26,741 nt of DNA from Fermentibacter sp964564435. GTDB lineage: Bacteria; Fermentibacterota; Fermentibacteria; Fermentibacterales; Fermentibacteraceae. The notes beneath the pieces are model-generated. The model saw nothing but the letters and a program-made list of their open reading frames with translations. It did not search any database and was not told where the DNA came from. The position numbers were made by a program, and so were the translations under genes. Below, in pieces: positions 24,804 to 26,741 of this stretch. Location of the stretch: contig CAZMAT010000021.1 in the NCBI GenBank assembly GCA_964564435.1, positions 1-26,741 on the forward strand. The letters run 5' to 3'. The first letter of the stretch is position 1. Each line of letters starts with the position of its first letter.

Positions 24804-26050
24804 CGCTTCGCGCGGGGCGTGAAGTCGCGCCTGATGTCAGAGAACAGCTCCTCCCACCTCGCCCAGGCTTCCGGCCTCTCGGCCCTCAAGTGCCTGACGT
24901 TCTCCCGAGCGAACAGGAAGGTCAGCAGCAGGGCGAGGGCCACCCCGAACACCTCGAGCCAGATCAGGAGCTTCTTCGGCTTGCTCTTCCAGCCCGGAGG
25001 CGAGGGTTCGTCGAGGAGCCTGATGGTCCCGCCGTCGCGCCCCTCCTCCACGCGGGCCTGCTCGAGGCTCAGCCGGAGGGCCGTCGAGAGCTGCAGCGCC
25101 ATCTCGTAGTCGCTGCGCAGCCTTGCGTACTCGAACTGCACCGCCGGGAAGTCCTCGAGGGAGATCGCGGGGAAGAGCGAATCCATGCCGGCCGGCGCGG
25201 ATCCCCTCTCGATCTCGCGGATGATCCCCAGGAGAGCGGCCGCCCGCCGCTCCATCTCGAGGGAGGCGGCCGTGCCGCCCATCCCGTAGCCCGCCGAGAT
25301 CGCCCTGGCCTGGGCGGTGTACTCGAGATACTGGCGCTTGAGGTCGGCCAGGCCGGTGATCAGTTCGTCGAGCTGGGCGTCGGGCGAGATGAGGCCGCGC
25401 TCGATCTCGAAGGCCGCGAGGTCGGCCGAGGCCCGGGAGAGCAGGCTGTCGGCGGACTCGAGGCGCACCTCGGTCAGCTCCCTCGCCCTCGTGGCCCTGG
25501 TGGTGGTGATCCAGGTGTTCAGGCTGTCGAGCACGAACACAACGCGCTCGGACACCTGCACGGAGTAGAGCGGGTCGCCCGTGGTGACCCTGATCTCGAT
25601 GAAGCCCGAGGGGGTCACCGATGCGGAGTAGTTGTTGCGGAACATCCGCCTTGCCCAGTACATGCCGAGCCACGGATCGCGGTCGTACTTGCCGCGCAGG
25701 TCCATCGAGTCGACGTAGGCCGTTCCGAGTATCACCCTGTCGGCCAGGGTGCGGCTCTGGAGGATCTCTACGTACACGTCGGACATCGTGGTCATCAGGG
25801 GCAGCGAGAAGCCCATCCCGCCGCCGAAGTACCCCATGAAGTCCGAGATGCCCAGCCCGCCGATCGAGATCGGGGTCTCGACGGGGGTCTCCGGGGGCAT
25901 CACGACGGTCTTCACCGTGTACTGCTCCGGGAGAAGGTATGTGACGATGACGGCCGGTACCATCACGAGCGCGAGCGCCTTCAGGAGGAACCAGCGGTTC
26001 TTCAGGACGACGTAGAGGTACCAGGAGGGCGTGCGCTCGGGGGCCGTCAT
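24767..26050 (-). CDS. Wzz/GumC-like polysaccharide chain-length / export protein
   Basis: The 427-aa inner-membrane protein has a short cytoplasmic N-terminus, membrane helix 1 (about 22-41), a large periplasmic region with long helices (about 150-330), and helix 2 (about 361-381) preceded by the proline-rich PSPPGWKSKPKK typical of Wzz proteins. There is no cytoplasmic tyrosine-kinase domain, so it is the Wzz/GumC-only form. It would set chain length or bridge to the outer-membrane exporter. The ATG at 26050 overlaps the upstream SLBB stop in ATGA; longer in-frame starts would intrude into that gene. The 3' end overlaps rsgA by 37 bp. Confidence 0.88.
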   Translation of the reverse strand: MTAPERTPSWYLYVVLKNRWFLLKALALVMVPAVIVTYLLPEQYTVKTVVMPPETPVETPISIGGLGISDFMGYFGGGMGFSLPLMTTMSDVYVEILQSRTLADRVILGTAYVDSMDLRGKYDRDPWLGMYWARRMFRNNYSASVTPSGFIEIRVTTGDPLYSVQVSERVVFVLDSLNTWITTTRATRARELTEVRLESADSLLSRASADLAAFEIERGLISPDAQLDELITGLADLKRQYLEYTAQARAISAGYGMGGTAASLEMERRAAALLGIIREIERGSAPAGMDSLFPAISLEDFPAVQFEYARLRSDYEMALQLSTALRLSLEQARVEEGRDGGTIRLLDEPSPPGWKSKPKKLLIWLEVFGVALALLLTFLFARENVRHLRAERPEAWARWEELFSDIRRDFTPRAKRQPPESSRSSSR

Positions 26051-26741
26051 ATGCTCTGCCAGGCGATCACTATGCTGGCCACGCCCGTGAGAATGGTGAA
26101 GTAGTCCTGCCACCACACGAGGGCATGCCGCGGTACCTCGACCACGGCCCCGGCCGGGATGTCGGAGAGCTCGTCGGCGTCGATCTCCGAGCCGTCGGGC
26201 AGGTGCACCGTCGTCCCGGAGCCGTTCGCCTCGGGCCCGAACCCGCCGGCCTGGGCTACGTAGTGGAAGGCGTCGCGCCCCGCCACGAACGGATAGACAC
26301 CCGGCGTGTGGACGTATCCCGTGACGGCAACGGTCGGGGGTGTGCCCGGCACGACCACCCTGTCGCCGGGGCGCAGGGGCGTGAAAGCGTCGGGGGAGGG
26401 CAGGGGCCCGCCTTCACGCAGCACATAGCAGCTCTCGCGCAGGGCCCAGGGAGCGAAGCCGCCCGCCCGGGCCACCAGCTCCCCTGCGGTCTCGCCGGGG
26501 ATGTGTTCGAGGATGGTGGAGGACCCCTCGGCCAGGGCGGCTTCGGAGGCCGCAACGGGGCTGAACGGGCTCTTCACCCACACGGCGCCCTCGACGCTCA
26601 CCAGGCTGTCGGCGATGTCGACGTGGACGCGCTCGCCCGGAGCGAGCATCGGGTCCAGGGCGGGGTCGCCCGAGAGGGCGTATGCGAACAGGTCGACGAG
26701 CGTCGAATCGCCTTCAGGGCCGATGATCGCGACCCGCGACA
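26047..26741 (-). CDS. SLBB-domain polysaccharide export protein (Wza-like), 5' part missing
   Basis: The reading frame is open to the right window edge, so the N-terminus is cut off. About 231 residues remain. SLBB beta-grasp repeats are visible, for example VAVTGYVHTPGVYPFVAG followed by YVAQAGGFGPEAN, and an earlier EHIPGETAGELVARAGGF. The C-terminus has an apparent membrane or amphipathic helix (WWQDYFTILTGVASIVIAW). Such proteins form or feed the outer-membrane channel for capsule or exopolysaccharide. It is coupled by ATGA to the wzz-like gene, consistent with one export complex. An internal ATG at 26649 is not the true start, because SLBB-type sequence continues upstream of it. Confidence 0.85.
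   Translation of the reverse strand, partial: SRVAIIGPEGDSTLVDLFAYALSGDPALDPMLAPGERVHVDIADSLVSVEGAVWVKSPFSPVAASEAALAEGSSTILEHIPGETAGELVARAGGFAPWALRESCYVLREGGPLPSPDAFTPLRPGDRVVVPGTPPTVAVTGYVHTPGVYPFVAGRDAFHYVAQAGGFGPEANGSGTTVHLPDGSEIDADELSDIPAGAVVEVPRHALVWWQDYFTILTGVASIVIAWQSI

Overview
The window is a high-GC (roughly two-thirds G+C by eye), tightly packed bacterial chromosome fragment. It starts with a contig break (100 N, positions 70-169) and ends inside a gene. Lipoprotein-type signal peptides, an SLBB/Wza-like export protein beside a Wzz-like protein, and heavy use of AGG (Arg) and ATA (Ile) codons despite the high GC suggest a diderm (Gram-negative-type) bacterium. An uncultivated lineage of the FCB/Gemmatimonadota-like groups would fit, but this is a guess: no 16S or other phylogenetic marker was scored. 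There are no tRNA or rRNA genes, no CRISPR array and no transposase.

Layout. 1-425: a non-coding array of at least nine perfect short hairpins, including a 55-bp exact direct repeat, interrupted by the assembly gap. 425-2161 (-): a carboxyltransferase subunit (OadA/PycB type) without a biotin domain. 2377-5405 (+): a B12-binding-type radical SAM protein and a TPR protein carrying a long Ala/Arg/Glu hexad-repeat helix. 5439-11191 (-): a six-gene protein-quality-control operon read hsp20, dnaK, grpE, dnaJ, htrA, then a 59-codon two-helix membrane protein; dnaK/grpE and grpE/dnaJ are joined by 4- and 3-4-base stop/start overlaps. 11481-14300 (+): uvrA. 14258-15512 (-): a hotdog thioesterase and an RmlD-like reductase. 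15589-16935 (+): a sigma-54 activator with a degenerate receiver domain. 16932-20675 (-): an operon of an M23 peptidase lipoprotein, a GT2 glycosyltransferase and a NodU/CmcH-type carbamoyltransferase. 20758-24803 (+): a canonical NtrC-type response regulator, then enolase, FtsB/DivIC and RsgA. 24767-26741 (-): a Wzz/GumC-like protein and the 3' part of an SLBB polysaccharide-export protein.

How the genes fit together. The left-centre block handles protein folding and envelope quality control: cytoplasmic DnaK system and sHsp, plus an exported HtrA protease. The right half is mostly envelope construction: glycosyl transfer, carbamoylation, an M23 LytM-domain lipoprotein, chain-length control and export. 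It also holds two sigma-54 activators and housekeeping genes. Genes are packed closely enough that three convergent pairs overlap at their 3' ends (43, 4 and 37 bp).

The least explained item is the hairpin array at the left edge. Its module (CTCTCGC, hairpin A, 12-24 nt linker, hairpin B) occurs in both orientations, and the stem sequences differ between copies while pairing is kept. That is the best candidate here for an undescribed element.
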